Assembly (NCBI GenBank): GCA_002415085.1
Contig: DIBV01000004.1
Span: forward strand, 265,879 to 329,878
Direction: 5' to 3'
DNA from: Arsukibacterium sp. UBA5043
Lineage (GTDB): Bacteria; Pseudomonadota; Gammaproteobacteria; Enterobacterales; Alteromonadaceae
Length of the DNA: 64,000 nucleotides
Below, one piece after another: positions 35,590-46,456 of the stretch (position 1 is its first letter; every line of letters begins with the position of its first letter). Both the position numbers and the translations under genes were made by a program. The notes under the pieces were generated by a model. It saw only the letters and a list, made by a program, of their open reading frames with translations, was not told the DNA's origin and searched no databases.

Positions 35590-36549
35590 ATGGCAAGAGA
35601 ACAACTAGGCATATGCGCAGAGGCTAATTTACATGCCAGCTATTTGCTGTTCAATGCGATAGAGGGGCATGAAGCCATCTTGCGACAAAAGCTGGCCCAG
35701 GTAGCGTTGTTGCTGGCCCGGTTAGCAGAGCATTTTTCAGAAGCGCAGTTGACCGGTGTGGTTGCTATTGGTGCAGACTATTGGGATAGCCTCTATCCGG
35801 GAGCCCGGCCTCTTGGCCTGCAACCCTTTCCGCTGCTGGCCAGTGACAATCTGGCCCAAACTGAAGTATGGGCTGATTTGTTTATTCAGATCCGGTCTGA
35901 CAGACTGGACGTCAACTATATTGCCTGCCAGCAGATATGTCAGATATTAAAAAACCATGTTGATTTACTTGAACAATTACAGGGTTTTCGTTATCTGGAT
36001 GGTCGGGATTTGACGGGCTTTATCGATACCCCTCATAACCCCAAAGGCAGCCGCAAGCGCCAACTTGCTCTGGTCGACGCGACAAAGCAACCGGTATTTG
36101 CTGCAGGCAGTTATCTGCATTTGCAGCGTTGGCATTATGACATGGCGCGTTGGCAACAATTGGATATCCTCCAGCAGGAAGAAATCATGGGGATCAGTAA
36201 AATCGAGGGTTCGATATTACCGGCTGCCCGCTTGCAACATAGCAGCCATACTTTAACCAGTCGGATGGGAAATGTAGAAAGTACGCCATTGCTGGTAATG
36301 CAAAATATGCCGTTTGCGCAGCATAATAGCCAGGGGTTGATCAGCTTAAGCTATGCTGGTGAAGCAGATAGTTTCAGGCAGCAATTAAGCTATCAACTGG
36401 GTTACAGGCATGACAACAGCGATATGCTGCAACCATTAAATAATCAGTATGATTTGTTATTCGATTTCTGTCACACCGACCTTTGTGCCGCTTTCTTTGC
36501 GCCATCATTAAGTTTTCTGGAAATGGCTTGCCTGCCAGCCAGCGGCTAA
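35590..36549 (+). CDS. DyP-type peroxidase family protein with altered active site
   Basis: The protein follows E. coli YfeX block by block: GICAEANLHASYLLFN, DLFIQIRSDRLDVNYIA, GFRYLDGRDLTGFIDTPHNPKG, the QRWHYDMARW segment, QQEEIMGISK and FFAPSLSFLEMA. The heme-ligand histidine is kept in HSSHTLTSR. Two key positions differ from typical DyP proteins. The GxxDG motif reads GFIDT. The position of the distal arginine (VRQSLPYG in YfeX) is Met (VMQNMPFA). Heme binding is therefore likely, while normal peroxidase chemistry is doubtful. It is cytoplasmic, with no signal peptide. A GGAAGG ribosome site precedes the ATG. It is transcribed away from the csrB-like RNA. Confidence 0.85.
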   Translation: MAREQLGICAEANLHASYLLFNAIEGHEAILRQKLAQVALLLARLAEHFSEAQLTGVVAIGADYWDSLYPGARPLGLQPFPLLASDNLAQTEVWADLFIQIRSDRLDVNYIACQQICQILKNHVDLLEQLQGFRYLDGRDLTGFIDTPHNPKGSRKRQLALVDATKQPVFAAGSYLHLQRWHYDMARWQQLDILQQEEIMGISKIEGSILPAARLQHSSHTLTSRMGNVESTPLLVMQNMPFAQHNSQGLISLSYAGEADSFRQQLSYQLGYRHDNSDMLQPLNNQYDLLFDFCHTDLCAAFFAPSLSFLEMACLPASG

Positions 36550-36567
36550 TTATCGGGTGACACCCGG

Positions 36568-37035
36568 CTATACTTTCTCAAACAGTTCAGTGACTTTACC
36601 CAAAGTAAAATTAATATTTTTAACGCTTATCGGAGCAATAAAAATGGTGTCATCACCGGCGATGGTACCAAGAACTCCTTCTGCTTTACCTACTGAATCA
36701 AGCAACCTTGCAATTAGTTGTGCCGCACCCGGGCTGGTACGGATAATAATCATTACATCGTTATGTTCAATATCCAGTACCAGCTGACGCAGCGGGCTTT
36801 TGGTTGTAGGTACACCCAGCTCCGGAGGCAAACTATATACCATTTCCTGGCGGGCGTTGCGGGTGCGTACTGCACCATATTTACTAAGCATTCTTGATAC
36901 TTTTGATTGGCTGACATTATCGAAGCCGTCATTCTTAAGGGCATCGACGATTTCACTTTGTGAGCCAAAACTTTCCGTTTTCAGTATTGCTTTGAATGCC
37001 TGAATTAGGGCTTCCTGCTTAGAGTGTTTTGTCAT
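36568..37035 (-). CDS. argR: Arginine repressor
   Basis: The N-terminal winged helix has [37 protein letters not shown]. The C-terminal arginine-binding oligomerisation domain has [18 protein letters not shown] and [17 protein letters not shown] with the GTIAGDDT motif. At 155 residues it has full length. ArgR hexamers bind L-arginine and repress arginine synthesis genes. It is divergent from mdh, the arrangement found in many gammaproteobacteria. Its 3' end converges on the DyP-like gene with a small CGGGT-GAC-ACCCG hairpin between them (36554-36566). No convincing ARG box was found in the argR-mdh gap. Confidence 0.95.
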   Translation of the reverse strand: MTKHSKQEALIQAFKAILKTESFGSQSEIVDALKNDGFDNVSQSKVSRMLSKYGAVRTRNARQEMVYSLPPELGVPTTKSPLRQLVLDIEHNDVMIIIRTSPGAAQLIARLLDSVGKAEGVLGTIAGDDTIFIAPISVKNINFTLGKVTELFEKV

Positions 37036-37233
37036 GATTGCTTTTTCTTATGGTTAAATGCTGGCTAATAGTAACAAATTCGGCCAATCAGTACAGTTTG
37101 TCAGGCAAACAAGACGAAATTTCGCTAAAATGGCAGGGCGTGCCCTAGACTTTAGGCTTAAGCCGTTTGTAATTGTCGCGCCATTTCAGTATTGTTGGCG
37201 CGTTTCATCTTACCCTGACATATGGAGAAAATC

Positions 37234-38172
37234 ATGAAAGTTGCCGTATTAGGTGCTGCCGGCGGTATTGGCCAGGCATTGTCGTTATTATTGAAATTAG
37301 ATTTACCAGCGGGTACCGATCTTGCCTTATACGACCTGGCGCCGGTCACGCCTGGCGTAGCTGTTGATTTAAGCCATATCCCGACTGCGGTAACCGTAAA
37401 AGGTTATGGCAAAGAGAATTTAAATGACGCGCTTGCCGGTGCGGACATCGTGATGATCCCTGCGGGTATGCCTCGTAAGCCAGGCATGGATCGTTCTGAC
37501 TTATTTAATATCAATGCCGGTGTGGTTAAAACCCTGGCCGAGGCTATTGTTCAGCAATGTCCTAAGGCACTGGTAGGCATTATTACCAACCCGGTTAATA
37601 CCACTGTGGCAATTGCCGCTGATGTCTTTAAAAAAGCGGGCACTTACGATCCACGTCGTTTATTCGGTGTGACTACGTTAGATGTTATCCGGGCTGAGAC
37701 GTTTATCGGTGAGTTAAAAGGTAAAAATCCACAGGAAGTCGCGGTACCGGTTATCGGTGGTCACAGTGGAACCACCATTTTACCTCTGTTATCTCAGGTT
37801 AAAGGCGTTAGCTTTAGTGATGAAGAAGTGGCGTCGTTAACGCATCGAATTCAAAATGCAGGCACTGAAGTGGTTGAAGCTAAAGCCGGTGGCGGCTCTG
37901 CTACCCTATCTATGGGCCAGGCTGCGGCTAGGTTCTGTATATCCCTGATCAAAGGTTTGCAGGGTGAGTCGGTAACGGAGTATGCCTATGTTGAAGGTGA
38001 CGGTGAGCATGCACGTTTTTTTGCACAACCATTAGTGCTGGGTAAAAACGGCGTAGAAAAATTACTGCCTATTGGTCAGCTTAGCAGCTACGAGCAAAAA
38101 GCCATGAACGATATGTTGGGCACTTTAAAAGCCGATATTACGCTAGGCGAAGAGTTTGTAAAAAATAACTAA
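37234..38172 (+). CDS. mdh: Malate dehydrogenase
   Basis: The protein begins [21 protein letters not shown] with the NAD-binding GxxGxxG loop. It contains [17 protein letters not shown] with the mobile-loop arginines, the [15 protein letters not shown] segment, and the catalytic histidine in [19 protein letters not shown]. It converts malate and oxaloacetate with NAD in the TCA cycle. At 312 residues it equals E. coli Mdh. The ATG at 37234 follows GGAGAA at the right spacing; an ATG at 37222 is less likely. A terminator follows. Confidence 0.97.
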   Translation: MKVAVLGAAGGIGQALSLLLKLDLPAGTDLALYDLAPVTPGVAVDLSHIPTAVTVKGYGKENLNDALAGADIVMIPAGMPRKPGMDRSDLFNINAGVVKTLAEAIVQQCPKALVGIITNPVNTTVAIAADVFKKAGTYDPRRLFGVTTLDVIRAETFIGELKGKNPQEVAVPVIGGHSGTTILPLLSQVKGVSFSDEEVASLTHRIQNAGTEVVEAKAGGGSATLSMGQAAARFCISLIKGLQGESVTEYAYVEGDGEHARFFAQPLVLGKNGVEKLLPIGQLSSYEQKAMNDMLGTLKADITLGEEFVKNN

Positions 38173-38206
38173 GCGCTAATGACGGTTTATTTTAGTTAGC
38201 AAAAAA

Positions 38207-38225
38207 GGCGCCTCGGGCGCCTTTT
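38207..38225 (+). terminator. Rho-independent terminator of mdh
   Basis: GGCGCC (38207-38212), loop TCG, GGCGCC (38216-38221), then TTTT. An A-run precedes the stem, so it may also serve the convergent ispB gene. Confidence 0.9.
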
Positions 38226-38250
38226 CTATTCACAATTATTTGCTGCAACG

Positions 38251-39222
38251 CTAGTGGCTACGTGATACTGCCATCTCGGCAAGCGCTAATAAGGCGTGCT
38301 TGTAATCTGATTCAGGAATGTTGTCGAGCGCCCTGCGTGCTTTTTCGGCTTCCTGCTCGGCGATCCTGCGGGTATAGCCAAAAGCATTGGTTTGCTGCAT
38401 GGCCTGCAGGATTTCCGGCAGGTTGGCCATGCCATTGCCGTCGGTGATGGCGCTGCGAATAAGCGCCTGCTGCACCGGATTACCATGTTTAAGCGCATGA
38501 ATCAGCGGCAGGGTAGGCTTACCCTCGGCCAGATCGTCACCAATGTTTTTACCGAGCTCAGCTGCATCAGCCTGATAATCCAGGACGTCATCGATCAATT
38601 GAAACGCGGTGCCTAAATGCATGCCGTATTGCTTCATGCTGTTCACCACCGCTTCAGGTTGCTCAGCAATAATAGCGGCTAACTGAGTGGCGGCCTCAAA
38701 CAACTTGGCGGTTTTGCAGTAAATGACCTGCATATAGTTTTGCTCGCTGGTATCAGGATCATTCACATTCATCAGCTGTAATACTTCGCCTTCCGCGATA
38801 ACGTTGGTTGCGTCAGCCAGAATTTGCATAATGCGCATGTCGTCAAGTGAGACCATCATCTGAAATGAACGACTGTACAAGAAATCGCCTACCAGCACAC
38901 TGGCCTGATTGCCAAAGACTGCATTGGCTGTTTGCTTGCCGCGGCGCAGGGTTGATTCATCTACGACGTCATCATGCAGCAAAGTAGAGGTATGAATAAA
39001 TTCAATAATCGCGGCAACGCTAAGGTGTTTATTGCCCTGATAACCCAGAGCCTTTGCGGCCAATACAGCTAATAGTGGCCGCAAACGCTTGCCGCCGCTA
39101 TTGACTATATAGATACCCAACTGATTAATCAGCGCTACGTCTGAAGTCAACTGAGAAAAAATATGCTGGTTTACTGCGGCCATATCAGCGTCGCTGAGTT
39201 GGCGTATGTCGTCAAGCGTCAT
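38251..39222 (-). CDS. ispB: Octaprenyl diphosphate synthase
   Basis: Both aspartate-rich motifs of trans-prenyl synthases are present: LLHDDVVDES and LIDDVLDYQAD. GGKRLRPLLAVLAAKALGY near the N-terminus is the IPP-binding lysine-arginine region. The enzyme extends farnesyl diphosphate with isopentenyl units to make the ubiquinone side chain. The ATG at 39222 gives 323 residues, the E. coli IspB length; the longer reading frame upstream runs into the ispB-rplU promoter region and is rejected. It diverges from rplU as in E. coli. Confidence 0.95.
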   Translation of the reverse strand: MTLDDIRQLSDADMAAVNQHIFSQLTSDVALINQLGIYIVNSGGKRLRPLLAVLAAKALGYQGNKHLSVAAIIEFIHTSTLLHDDVVDESTLRRGKQTANAVFGNQASVLVGDFLYSRSFQMMVSLDDMRIMQILADATNVIAEGEVLQLMNVNDPDTSEQNYMQVIYCKTAKLFEAATQLAAIIAEQPEAVVNSMKQYGMHLGTAFQLIDDVLDYQADAAELGKNIGDDLAEGKPTLPLIHALKHGNPVQQALIRSAITDGNGMANLPEILQAMQQTNAFGYTRRIAEQEAEKARRALDNIPESDYKHALLALAEMAVSRSH

Positions 39223-39459
39223 GAAAAAACAACTGCTAAACCCCAAGAATGGCGGCAATTCTACACTATAGTGGCCGTCGGCAGAAAGGGAATATCGATC
39301 CTTTTCACACATGTTTGCTTGCGCCGCGATCTTTTTAATAATTGTGCTTGCGGCTATGTTTGAAATTGCGTACAATTCGCGCCCTGTGATTTGAATTAAA
39401 CACGCCCCTGATGCCTTAATATAGAGCATAGCGTAGGCGTGGCTTGTACGGAGTTAACT

Positions 39460-39768
39460 ATGTACGCGGTTTTCCAAAGTGGTGGCAAACAACACCGTGT
39501 GACGGAAGGTCAAACGCTTCGTCTAGAAAAACTAGACTTAGAAACCGGCGCAACGATTGAATTTACCCCGCTGATGATCGCCAATGGCGAAGACATCAGC
39601 ATCGGTGCCCCTTTAGTAGAAGGTGGCAAGGTAGTAGCGGAAGTGGTCAATCATGGCCGCGGCGATAAGCTTAAAATCGTTAAATTCCGCCGTCGTAAAC
39701 ATTCACGTAAACAGATGGGTCACCGTCAGTGGTTTACTGAAGTTAAAATTACCAGCATCAGCGCGTAA
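39460..39768 (+). CDS. rplU: 50S ribosomal protein L21
   Basis: [25 protein letters not shown] is the conserved start, and [24 protein letters not shown] the rRNA-binding C-terminus. Length 102 is normal. The ATG at 39460 has CGGAG upstream; an in-frame start at 39439 adds residues not found in L21. It is cotranscribed with rpmA (15 bp apart). Confidence 0.98.
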   Translation: MYAVFQSGGKQHRVTEGQTLRLEKLDLETGATIEFTPLMIANGEDISIGAPLVEGGKVVAEVVNHGRGDKLKIVKFRRRKHSRKQMGHRQWFTEVKITSISA

Positions 39769-39783
39769 CAGGAGTATCGACAC

Positions 39784-40041
39784 ATGGCAAGTAAAAAAGG
39801 TGTAGGTAGCACTCGTAACGGTCGCGATTCAGAATCTAAACGTCTTGGTGTCAAGCGTTTTGGTGGTGAATCAGTTTTAGCTGGTAGCATCATTGTGCGT
39901 CAACGTGGTACTCGTTTCCACGCTGGTAGCAATGTAGGCATCGGTAAAGACCATACTTTATTCGCTTTAACTGAAGGTAAAGTGAAGTTTGAAGTAAAAG
40001 GCGAGCACAACCGTAAATTCGTTAGCATCGTTAGCGAATAA
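39784..40041 (+). CDS. rpmA: 50S ribosomal protein L27
   Basis: [28 protein letters not shown] is the invariant L27 N-terminus, which reaches the peptidyl-transferase centre. [25 protein letters not shown] completes the pattern in a normal 85 residues. It is the second gene of rplU-rpmA and is followed by a strong terminator that separates it from obgE. Confidence 0.98.
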   Translation: MASKKGVGSTRNGRDSESKRLGVKRFGGESVLAGSIIVRQRGTRFHAGSNVGIGKDHTLFALTEGKVKFEVKGEHNRKFVSIVSE

Positions 40042-40054
40042 GTAAACTATATTG

Positions 40055-40084
40055 AAAAAACCCCGCCTGGTGCGGGGTTTTTTT
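40055..40084 (+). terminator. Rho-independent terminator of rplU-rpmA
   Basis: AAAAAACCCCGC (40055-40066), loop CTGGT, GCGGGG (40072-40077), then seven T. The stem is GC-rich with an A-run/T-run extension. Confidence 0.93.
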
Positions 40085-40155
40085 ATAAATTTTCTCCCCT
40101 CACAATCACATGGGTTATACTTAGCAGCTACGGCATGCGCCTATGTTTTTTATAG

Positions 40156-41334
<1,179 letters not shown>

Positions 41335-41342
41335 GGTAACTC

Positions 41343-41831
41343 ATGAAAATCGCGATGATAGCCGCCATGGCTAATAACAGGGTTATTGGTAAAGATAATC
41401 AGATGCCATGGCATTTACCGGCAGATTTGCAGCATTTTAAAGCTGTTACCCTGGGCAAGCCCGTTATTATGGGGCGTAAAACATTTGAATCTATTGGCCG
41501 GCCATTACCAGGCCGGCGTAATTTGGTGGTCAGCAGAACAATACCGGATGATACTAAAGGTGTTGAATGGTTTAGTAGCGTCGAACAGGCGCTTGCAGCA
41601 GCTTCAGATAATAACGAAGTCATGGTGATTGGCGGTGGTGAAATCTACCGGCAATGTCTGCCACTTGCTGACACCCTATATTTGACTGAAATTGAGTTAA
41701 TGGTTGATGGTGATGCTTATTTTCCAGATTATCAGCGAGCCGCAGACTGGCAGCTGGTCGCCGAGCAACAGCATCAGGCCGATGGAGTTAATCCTTATTC
41801 ATACCGTTTTATCACTTTACAGCGCAATTAG
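41343..41831 (+). CDS. folA: Dihydrofolate reductase
   Basis: MKIAMIAAMANNRVIGKDNQMPWHLPADLQHFK has the active-site Asp/Trp region, followed by GKPVIMGRKTFESIGRPLPGR and VMVIGGGEIYRQCLPLAD with the NADPH glycine loop. Length is 162. It reduces dihydrofolate with NADPH for one-carbon metabolism and is the trimethoprim target. GAGG precedes the ATG, and it is probably cotranscribed with obgE. Confidence 0.96.
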   Translation: MKIAMIAAMANNRVIGKDNQMPWHLPADLQHFKAVTLGKPVIMGRKTFESIGRPLPGRRNLVVSRTIPDDTKGVEWFSSVEQALAAASDNNEVMVIGGGEIYRQCLPLADTLYLTEIELMVDGDAYFPDYQRAADWQLVAEQQHQADGVNPYSYRFITLQRN

Positions 41832-41905
41832 TAGTCGCCAGGCATTTGCACCGATTGTAACATGTTGCTAAGATGCGGGTTGACGATCCAGCTGAGGAGT
41901 AGTAA

Positions 41906-42286
41906 ATGAGATTGGTGCCCACCTTATTATGCACAGCCGTATTAAGTGCCGCTGTTGTTATGTCGCCGGTAGCTGTCGCAGATCAGCAGTTAGCGGCTTC
42001 AATGTGCGATTATGTTGCGGCTAACGATAGAAACCGTTTACGTAAAGTACTCAGTGACTACCGTCTACGGTTACGCAATATTTATGATGGTGTTGTCTGC
42101 AACGGTGAGCCGTTAATCCGCCATGCTTTTAAAAGTAATGCGCCTGATGTCGGTGAATTTATTGTCAGACAATTACCTGGTTCACAGGTTGCTGAATCCG
42201 GTGATATTGCCTGGGCTGAAAGTAATGGTTTTGCAGACTCACCCTTACTGGCAGCATTAAAAGACCGTGCAGGTACAGGTGATTAA
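41906..42286 (+). CDS. Exported DUF3718 protein
   Basis: A signal peptide (LLCTAVLSAAVVMSPVAVA) is followed by about 100 residues with LAASMCDYVAANDRNRLRKVLSDYRLRLRNIYDGVVCNGEPLIR-type blocks and two conserved cysteines. I recognise this as the DUF3718 family of Alteromonadales and Shewanella. The function is unknown; the cysteines probably form a disulfide in the periplasm. GAGGAG stands before the ATG and a bidirectional terminator follows. Confidence 0.82.
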   Translation: MRLVPTLLCTAVLSAAVVMSPVAVADQQLAASMCDYVAANDRNRLRKVLSDYRLRLRNIYDGVVCNGEPLIRHAFKSNAPDVGEFIVRQLPGSQVAESGDIAWAESNGFADSPLLAALKDRAGTGD

Positions 42287-42302
42287 CGTTTTAAATTAGA
42301 AC

Positions 42303-42334
42303 AAAAAAAATCCGCTTATTAAGCGGATTTTTTA
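42303..42334. terminator. Bidirectional terminator between DUF3718 and chemoreceptor genes
   Basis: AAAAAAAATCCGCTT, loop ATT, AAGCGGATTTTTTATT. The A-run on one side and T-run on the other serve both convergent genes. Confidence 0.92.
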
Positions 42335-42350
42335 TTATCGCTACAATCAC

Positions 42351-44363
42351 TTATACCCTGAATTGCGCCACTGACTGACGCAGCTCTTCGGCAAGTCGCG
42401 CCACTTCATGGCTGGAGTCCGATGTCTGCTCTGCGCCAGAGGCAGTCTCTTCGGCAATAGCAACAATTGACTCTAACAACTGACTAATTTCATTTGATAC
42501 CTGATTCTGCTCTTTTGCCGCACCAGAAATTTGCTCACTCATATCGTGGGCTAAGTGCACTGCATGGGTAATGGAATCAAGTGCAGATGTTGCCACTTCA
42601 GTTTGGGTTACGCAATTCTCAGCTTGTTTTTTACCTTTATTCATAGCTTCAACCGCGGCTTGAGCACCACTTTGCAGCACTTGAATCATCGCCTGAATTT
42701 CCTGGGTAGAAGCTTGTGTTTTACTGGCCAACGACCGTACTTCATCAGCAACAACCGCAAAACCACGCCCTTGCTCTCCGGCACGGGCTGCTTCAATAGC
42801 CGCATTCAGTGCCAGTAAGTTTGTTTGTTCCGCTATGCCACGGATAACATCAAGAATACTGCCAATGGAAGCACTGTCTTTGTGTAGCTTATTAATCACG
42901 ACTGACGCTTGCTCAACCTCTTTTGACAGTTGGATAATGGTGCTCTTATTGTCCAGCGAAATGCCTTTCACCCGTTCTGCTTCTTTGTCGGCATTCTTAA
43001 TTTCCGCCAGCGCATCATTGGAGCTTTGTAATACGCCTTGCGAGGTGCTGCTCATTTCGGTAGTGGCGGTTGCAGCCTGAGTAACCTGAGATTTCTGCTC
43101 GCGAATTGCTTGCGTCGTCTGTACCGTAATGGCAGAGGTTTGTTCTGAGGCTGCTGCAAGTTGAGTAGAGCGGGAGATAATGCCCTGGATTAACTGCTGC
43201 AAATTGCTAACCACGGTATTGACGTTGCGTGAGAGCTCACCAAATTCGTCTTTTGCTGAAGCATCAAGTGTTTTAGTTAAGTCACCGGAAGCTACAACAC
43301 CCAGCATATTATTTACTTCAGCCAACGGTTTGACAATGCGTCTGACCGTAACAGTTGCAATAAATACCGACAGAATAATTGAAATAATAACCACTATGAA
43401 AATCCAGGTGATCGCATTGTCAACGCCTGATGAGGCGTTTTGTTCAATTTCCTGGGCAGCACTTCTGGTCAGATTAAGCAGAGTATCCAATCGTTGCATA
43501 CCAGTTTGAGTATACTGATTTGCAGTTGCCAACTGAGCCTCGGCATCAGCTGTACCTGCAAGTAGCTGTACTTTTAAGGCAGGAATACCGTCAGGCCCTT
43601 CCAGAAAGCCAGAAATTTGCTGCACTTTTTCAGCAATGTCCGCGGTCATTGATACTGCACTACCTGCTTGTTGCTGAATTATCGCAACTTGTTCCCGAAG
43701 CTCCTGTAAGCGAAACGCAATCTCATTGGTAACCGTGGCAACCGTGGTATCGGTCTCAGTCCGGTTTAAATCGATCACGTTGTTAATAAGGGTGTTGATG
43801 CCGGTTTCTATCTGAGTAGCAGCCTCGTAAGCACGTGGGAATCTGCGCTGAACATCACGGACGTCAGTGAAATCGAGAATAAGTGATGCCATATCATCAG
43901 CGCTAAACTCCAGATCATTTAATTTACCGGCAATAGTGCTACGCAACCGGATATTGTTGTCTAAGCGGCGTTGCAGATTTGTGCTGGCTTCAATAAAGTT
44001 ACGATAGGTCTCACTGACCTGCTCAGCGCCAGCCCGGAGTTCTGGATGTTGTTCAATAGCCTGACGCAAGGCATCGGCTGCTCTGTCATATATAACCTTT
44101 TCCTGAGCAAAGCGTTGATTAACGGCCGCGGTCTTTTCCAGGCTATCTGCGTAAAAGCCTTGTAAACTTGCCCGGCTCATCGTAACGAATTCAGTTTTCA
44201 TCGTTGCACTATTTTCCAGTGCGGGAATGGAAACCTCATTAACTTCAGTGGTGGCGTTACTAATATTGTTTAAACTGATATAGGCGGTCACACCAATAAA
44301 CAGCAGTAACAGGGAAATGATGGCAAAACCACCCATCACCCGCAACGCTACGGTTAACTTCAT
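42351..44363 (-). CDS. Methyl-accepting chemotaxis protein
   Basis: The receptor has an N-terminal helix (residues about 8-30), a large four-helix-type periplasmic sensor of about 290 residues, a second helix ([21 protein letters not shown]), HAMP ([22 protein letters not shown]) and a long signalling coil. The CheA-contact tip reads [38 protein letters not shown]. The ATG at 44363 follows GGGAG; the upstream GTG-type start is less likely. The ligand is not identifiable. Chemoreceptors report to CheA and flagellar motors, so the organism is probably motile, though no che genes are in this window. Confidence 0.93.
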   Translation of the reverse strand: MKLTVALRVMGGFAIISLLLLFIGVTAYISLNNISNATTEVNEVSIPALENSATMKTEFVTMSRASLQGFYADSLEKTAAVNQRFAQEKVIYDRAADALRQAIEQHPELRAGAEQVSETYRNFIEASTNLQRRLDNNIRLRSTIAGKLNDLEFSADDMASLILDFTDVRDVQRRFPRAYEAATQIETGINTLINNVIDLNRTETDTTVATVTNEIAFRLQELREQVAIIQQQAGSAVSMTADIAEKVQQISGFLEGPDGIPALKVQLLAGTADAEAQLATANQYTQTGMQRLDTLLNLTRSAAQEIEQNASSGVDNAITWIFIVVIISIILSVFIATVTVRRIVKPLAEVNNMLGVVASGDLTKTLDASAKDEFGELSRNVNTVVSNLQQLIQGIISRSTQLAAASEQTSAITVQTTQAIREQKSQVTQAATATTEMSSTSQGVLQSSNDALAEIKNADKEAERVKGISLDNKSTIIQLSKEVEQASVVINKLHKDSASIGSILDVIRGIAEQTNLLALNAAIEAARAGEQGRGFAVVADEVRSLASKTQASTQEIQAMIQVLQSGAQAAVEAMNKGKKQAENCVTQTEVATSALDSITHAVHLAHDMSEQISGAAKEQNQVSNEISQLLESIVAIAEETASGAEQTSDSSHEVARLAEELRQSVAQFRV

Positions 44364-44464
44364 AATAACTCCCACTTTAAGTGTTTTATTTTAAGCACCT
44401 TAGCTTAAGATTTCTTGCTTAACAAGACTGAAACGCCAGTTTTGATGTCCCGGGTAAAACGGGA

Positions 44465-45268
44465 TTAATTGTTCGCTGCAACACTGTATCGCTGTTGACG
44501 TTCTATACAATAGGCTGTCAGGGTATTGCCCCAGACGCAGCCAGTATCCAGAGCATGAATATCCTGCACCGGACTATACCCATTTAATGCCGCCCAATGT
44601 CCGAAAAAAAGTTCAGGATGGGGTTTACTGCGCCAGAATTCATACCACGGCACTAATTCACTTTGTTTCAGTGGGCTACCTTTTTCCTGAAAGCGCAGTG
44701 CGCCATCAGGCTGGCAAAAGCGCATTCTGGTACACGCATTAATGGTAAAGCGCCATTGCTGTTGCTCAGTTTTGGCCTGTTGCCACATGTTAGGTGTATC
44801 GCCGTACATAATAGCAAATATTTGTTCTGGCTGATGTGTTAATTGATAGCTCACTGCTGCCGCCGCGATCTCTGCATCATCTACTGTCCACTCGGGCGCG
44901 AGTCCGGCATGGACCATCAATTGCTTTTTATCGCTGCTTTGATGGATCAATGGCAGGTGTAACAGCCAGTCCACAAGTTCTTCCAGATTTGGTGCTTGTT
45001 GCAGTTGCTGCAACTTATCCACCGCTTTAAGGCTACTGAACCCAAAGTAGCTGGCCAGGAAATGTAAGTCGTGATTTCCCAGCACACATTTAGCGGCCTT
45101 GCCCAGCGCTTTGATAAAATTTAAGGTTGCCAGGGAGTCAGGGCCCCGGGCAATCAGATCGCCACAGAACCATATCTGATCATCAGCAGGATTAAATTCT
45201 ACATGCAACAGCAAACGTTGCAGTGCATCATAGCATCCCTGTACATCGCCGATAACGTAGGTTGCCAT
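44465..45268 (-). CDS. apaH: Symmetrical bis(5'-nucleosyl)-tetraphosphatase
   Basis: The metallophosphatase motifs are GDVQGCYDAL, GDLIARGPDSL and GNHDLHFL, with VHAGLAPEW farther on. The enzyme hydrolyses Ap4A to two ADP and has the usual length (267). Its ATG overlaps the apaG stop in TGATG, so the two are coupled. It is the last gene of lptD-surA-pdxA-rsmA-apaG-apaH. Confidence 0.96.
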   Translation of the reverse strand: MATYVIGDVQGCYDALQRLLLHVEFNPADDQIWFCGDLIARGPDSLATLNFIKALGKAAKCVLGNHDLHFLASYFGFSSLKAVDKLQQLQQAPNLEELVDWLLHLPLIHQSSDKKQLMVHAGLAPEWTVDDAEIAAAAVSYQLTHQPEQIFAIMYGDTPNMWQQAKTEQQQWRFTINACTRMRFCQPDGALRFQEKGSPLKQSELVPWYEFWRSKPHPELFFGHWAALNGYSPVQDIHALDTGCVWGNTLTAYCIERQQRYSVAANN

Positions 45269-45645
45269 CAGTTTAGGATATTGGGCATGGCCAGCCTGAA
45301 CACCGGTATAGCGGCGTTAAATCGTTGTTCTGAGCGGCTAATCATTTCGTAATGGCCCTGCATGGTCCCTACCGGGGTTTCCAGCACCGCGCCACTGGTA
45401 TAACTGTAACTTGAGCCAGGTACCAGTTCAGGTTGTTCACCTACCACACCGTCTCCGTAAACTTCAGCCTGTTTGCCATTGGCGTCGGTAATCAGCCAGT
45501 AGCGTTTCAGTAAGGTCACTGTTTCATTGCTACAGTTTTCGATAGTAATAGTATAAGCAAACACAAAGCGGTTTTCCGTCGGATCAGATTGTGCACCCAA
45601 ATAAAAATTGTCGACCTTAATCAGAATATCAAACTGCTCACTCAT
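45268..45645 (-). CDS. apaG: ApaG protein (FN3-like domain)
   Basis: [22 protein letters not shown] opens a single-domain protein with [66 protein letters not shown], all standard ApaG blocks. The start at 45645 overlaps the rsmA stop by eight bases; an ATG one codon earlier (45648) is also possible. A longer frame reading back into rsmA is rejected. ApaG is a small beta-sandwich protein of unclear biochemical role, linked to Co2+ tolerance and Ap4A metabolism in enterobacteria. Confidence 0.93.
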   Translation of the reverse strand: MSEQFDILIKVDNFYLGAQSDPTENRFVFAYTITIENCSNETVTLLKRYWLITDANGKQAEVYGDGVVGEQPELVPGSSYSYTSGAVLETPVGTMQGHYEMISRSEQRFNAAIPVFRLAMPNILN

Positions 45646-46453
45646 CATTACCTTCCTGCTCTGCCAACCATTGCGCCACCTTAATGAAACCACTGACGGG
45701 TAACTGTTCCGGTCTGATAGTAGGATCGATACCCAGAGCACTTATCTGCTCGGCCGTTGCGAAATTGCTAAAGCCATTGCGTAAGGTTTTACGGCGCTGA
45801 TTAAACGCTTCCAAACATACCCTGTTTAGCACGGCAGGATCAACTTTTGCTCTGTCGGCCAACGGGTAGGGTATTAACCTGACCACCGCAGAATCTACTT
45901 TAGGTGCAGGTATAAATGCTCCTGGTCCCACTTCAACCACCGGTATTGCCTGGCAATAATACTGTGTCATAACACTAAGCCGACCGAAGGTTTTACTACC
46001 GTGGCTGGCCGTCATGCGCTGCACAACTTCTTTTTGCAGCATAAAATGCATGTTGTTGATATGGTCAGCGAATTCAAATAAATGAAACAGCAGTGGGGTA
46101 GAAATATTATAGGGAAGGTTGCCAAAAATTTTCAGTTTCTGTCCAGGTGCCAGTAATGCAGCGAAATCGAATTTCATCGCGTCTGCCTGATGTACCGTCA
46201 ATTTGTCTGCCAGCGTTGGATGCTGCTGTAAACGTTCGGCTAAATCACGATCCAGTTCTACGACAATAAGCTTACCGGCGGCTTCAGCAACTGGTTCGGT
46301 AAGTGCGCCCAGTCCGGGACCAATTTCTACCAGCACATCAGTCGATTTTGGTGAAATCGCTTTAACAATTCTGCCGATAACATAAGGGTCGTGTAAAAAG
46401 TTCTGGCCAAAACGCTTACGAGCGCGATGGCCCTGATGAACATTGTCTGTCAT
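45638..46453 (-). CDS. rsmA: 16S rRNA dimethyladenosine transferase
   Basis: The start [17 protein letters not shown], the SAM motif [26 protein letters not shown] and the catalytic [15 protein letters not shown] identify RsmA/KsgA. It dimethylates two adjacent adenines in helix 45 of 16S rRNA late in 30S assembly. Length is 271. It starts three bases after the pdxA stop and overlaps apaG. Confidence 0.97.
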   Translation of the reverse strand: MTDNVHQGHRARKRFGQNFLHDPYVIGRIVKAISPKSTDVLVEIGPGLGALTEPVAEAAGKLIVVELDRDLAERLQQHPTLADKLTVHQADAMKFDFAALLAPGQKLKIFGNLPYNISTPLLFHLFEFADHINNMHFMLQKEVVQRMTASHGSKTFGRLSVMTQYYCQAIPVVEVGPGAFIPAPKVDSAVVRLIPYPLADRAKVDPAVLNRVCLEAFNQRRKTLRNGFSNFATAEQISALGIDPTIRPEQLPVSGFIKVAQWLAEQEGNDE

Positions 46454-46456
46454 ATG

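Noticed and set aside
35415-35612. Minus-strand 65-codon frame before the DyP-like gene
   Set aside because: It covers the palindrome and promoter region of the DyP-like gene, with no family or ribosome site.
38251-39429. 392-residue form of IspB
   Set aside because: The extra 69 N-terminal residues read through the divergent ispB-rplU promoter region; the ATG at 39222 gives the normal 323-residue protein.
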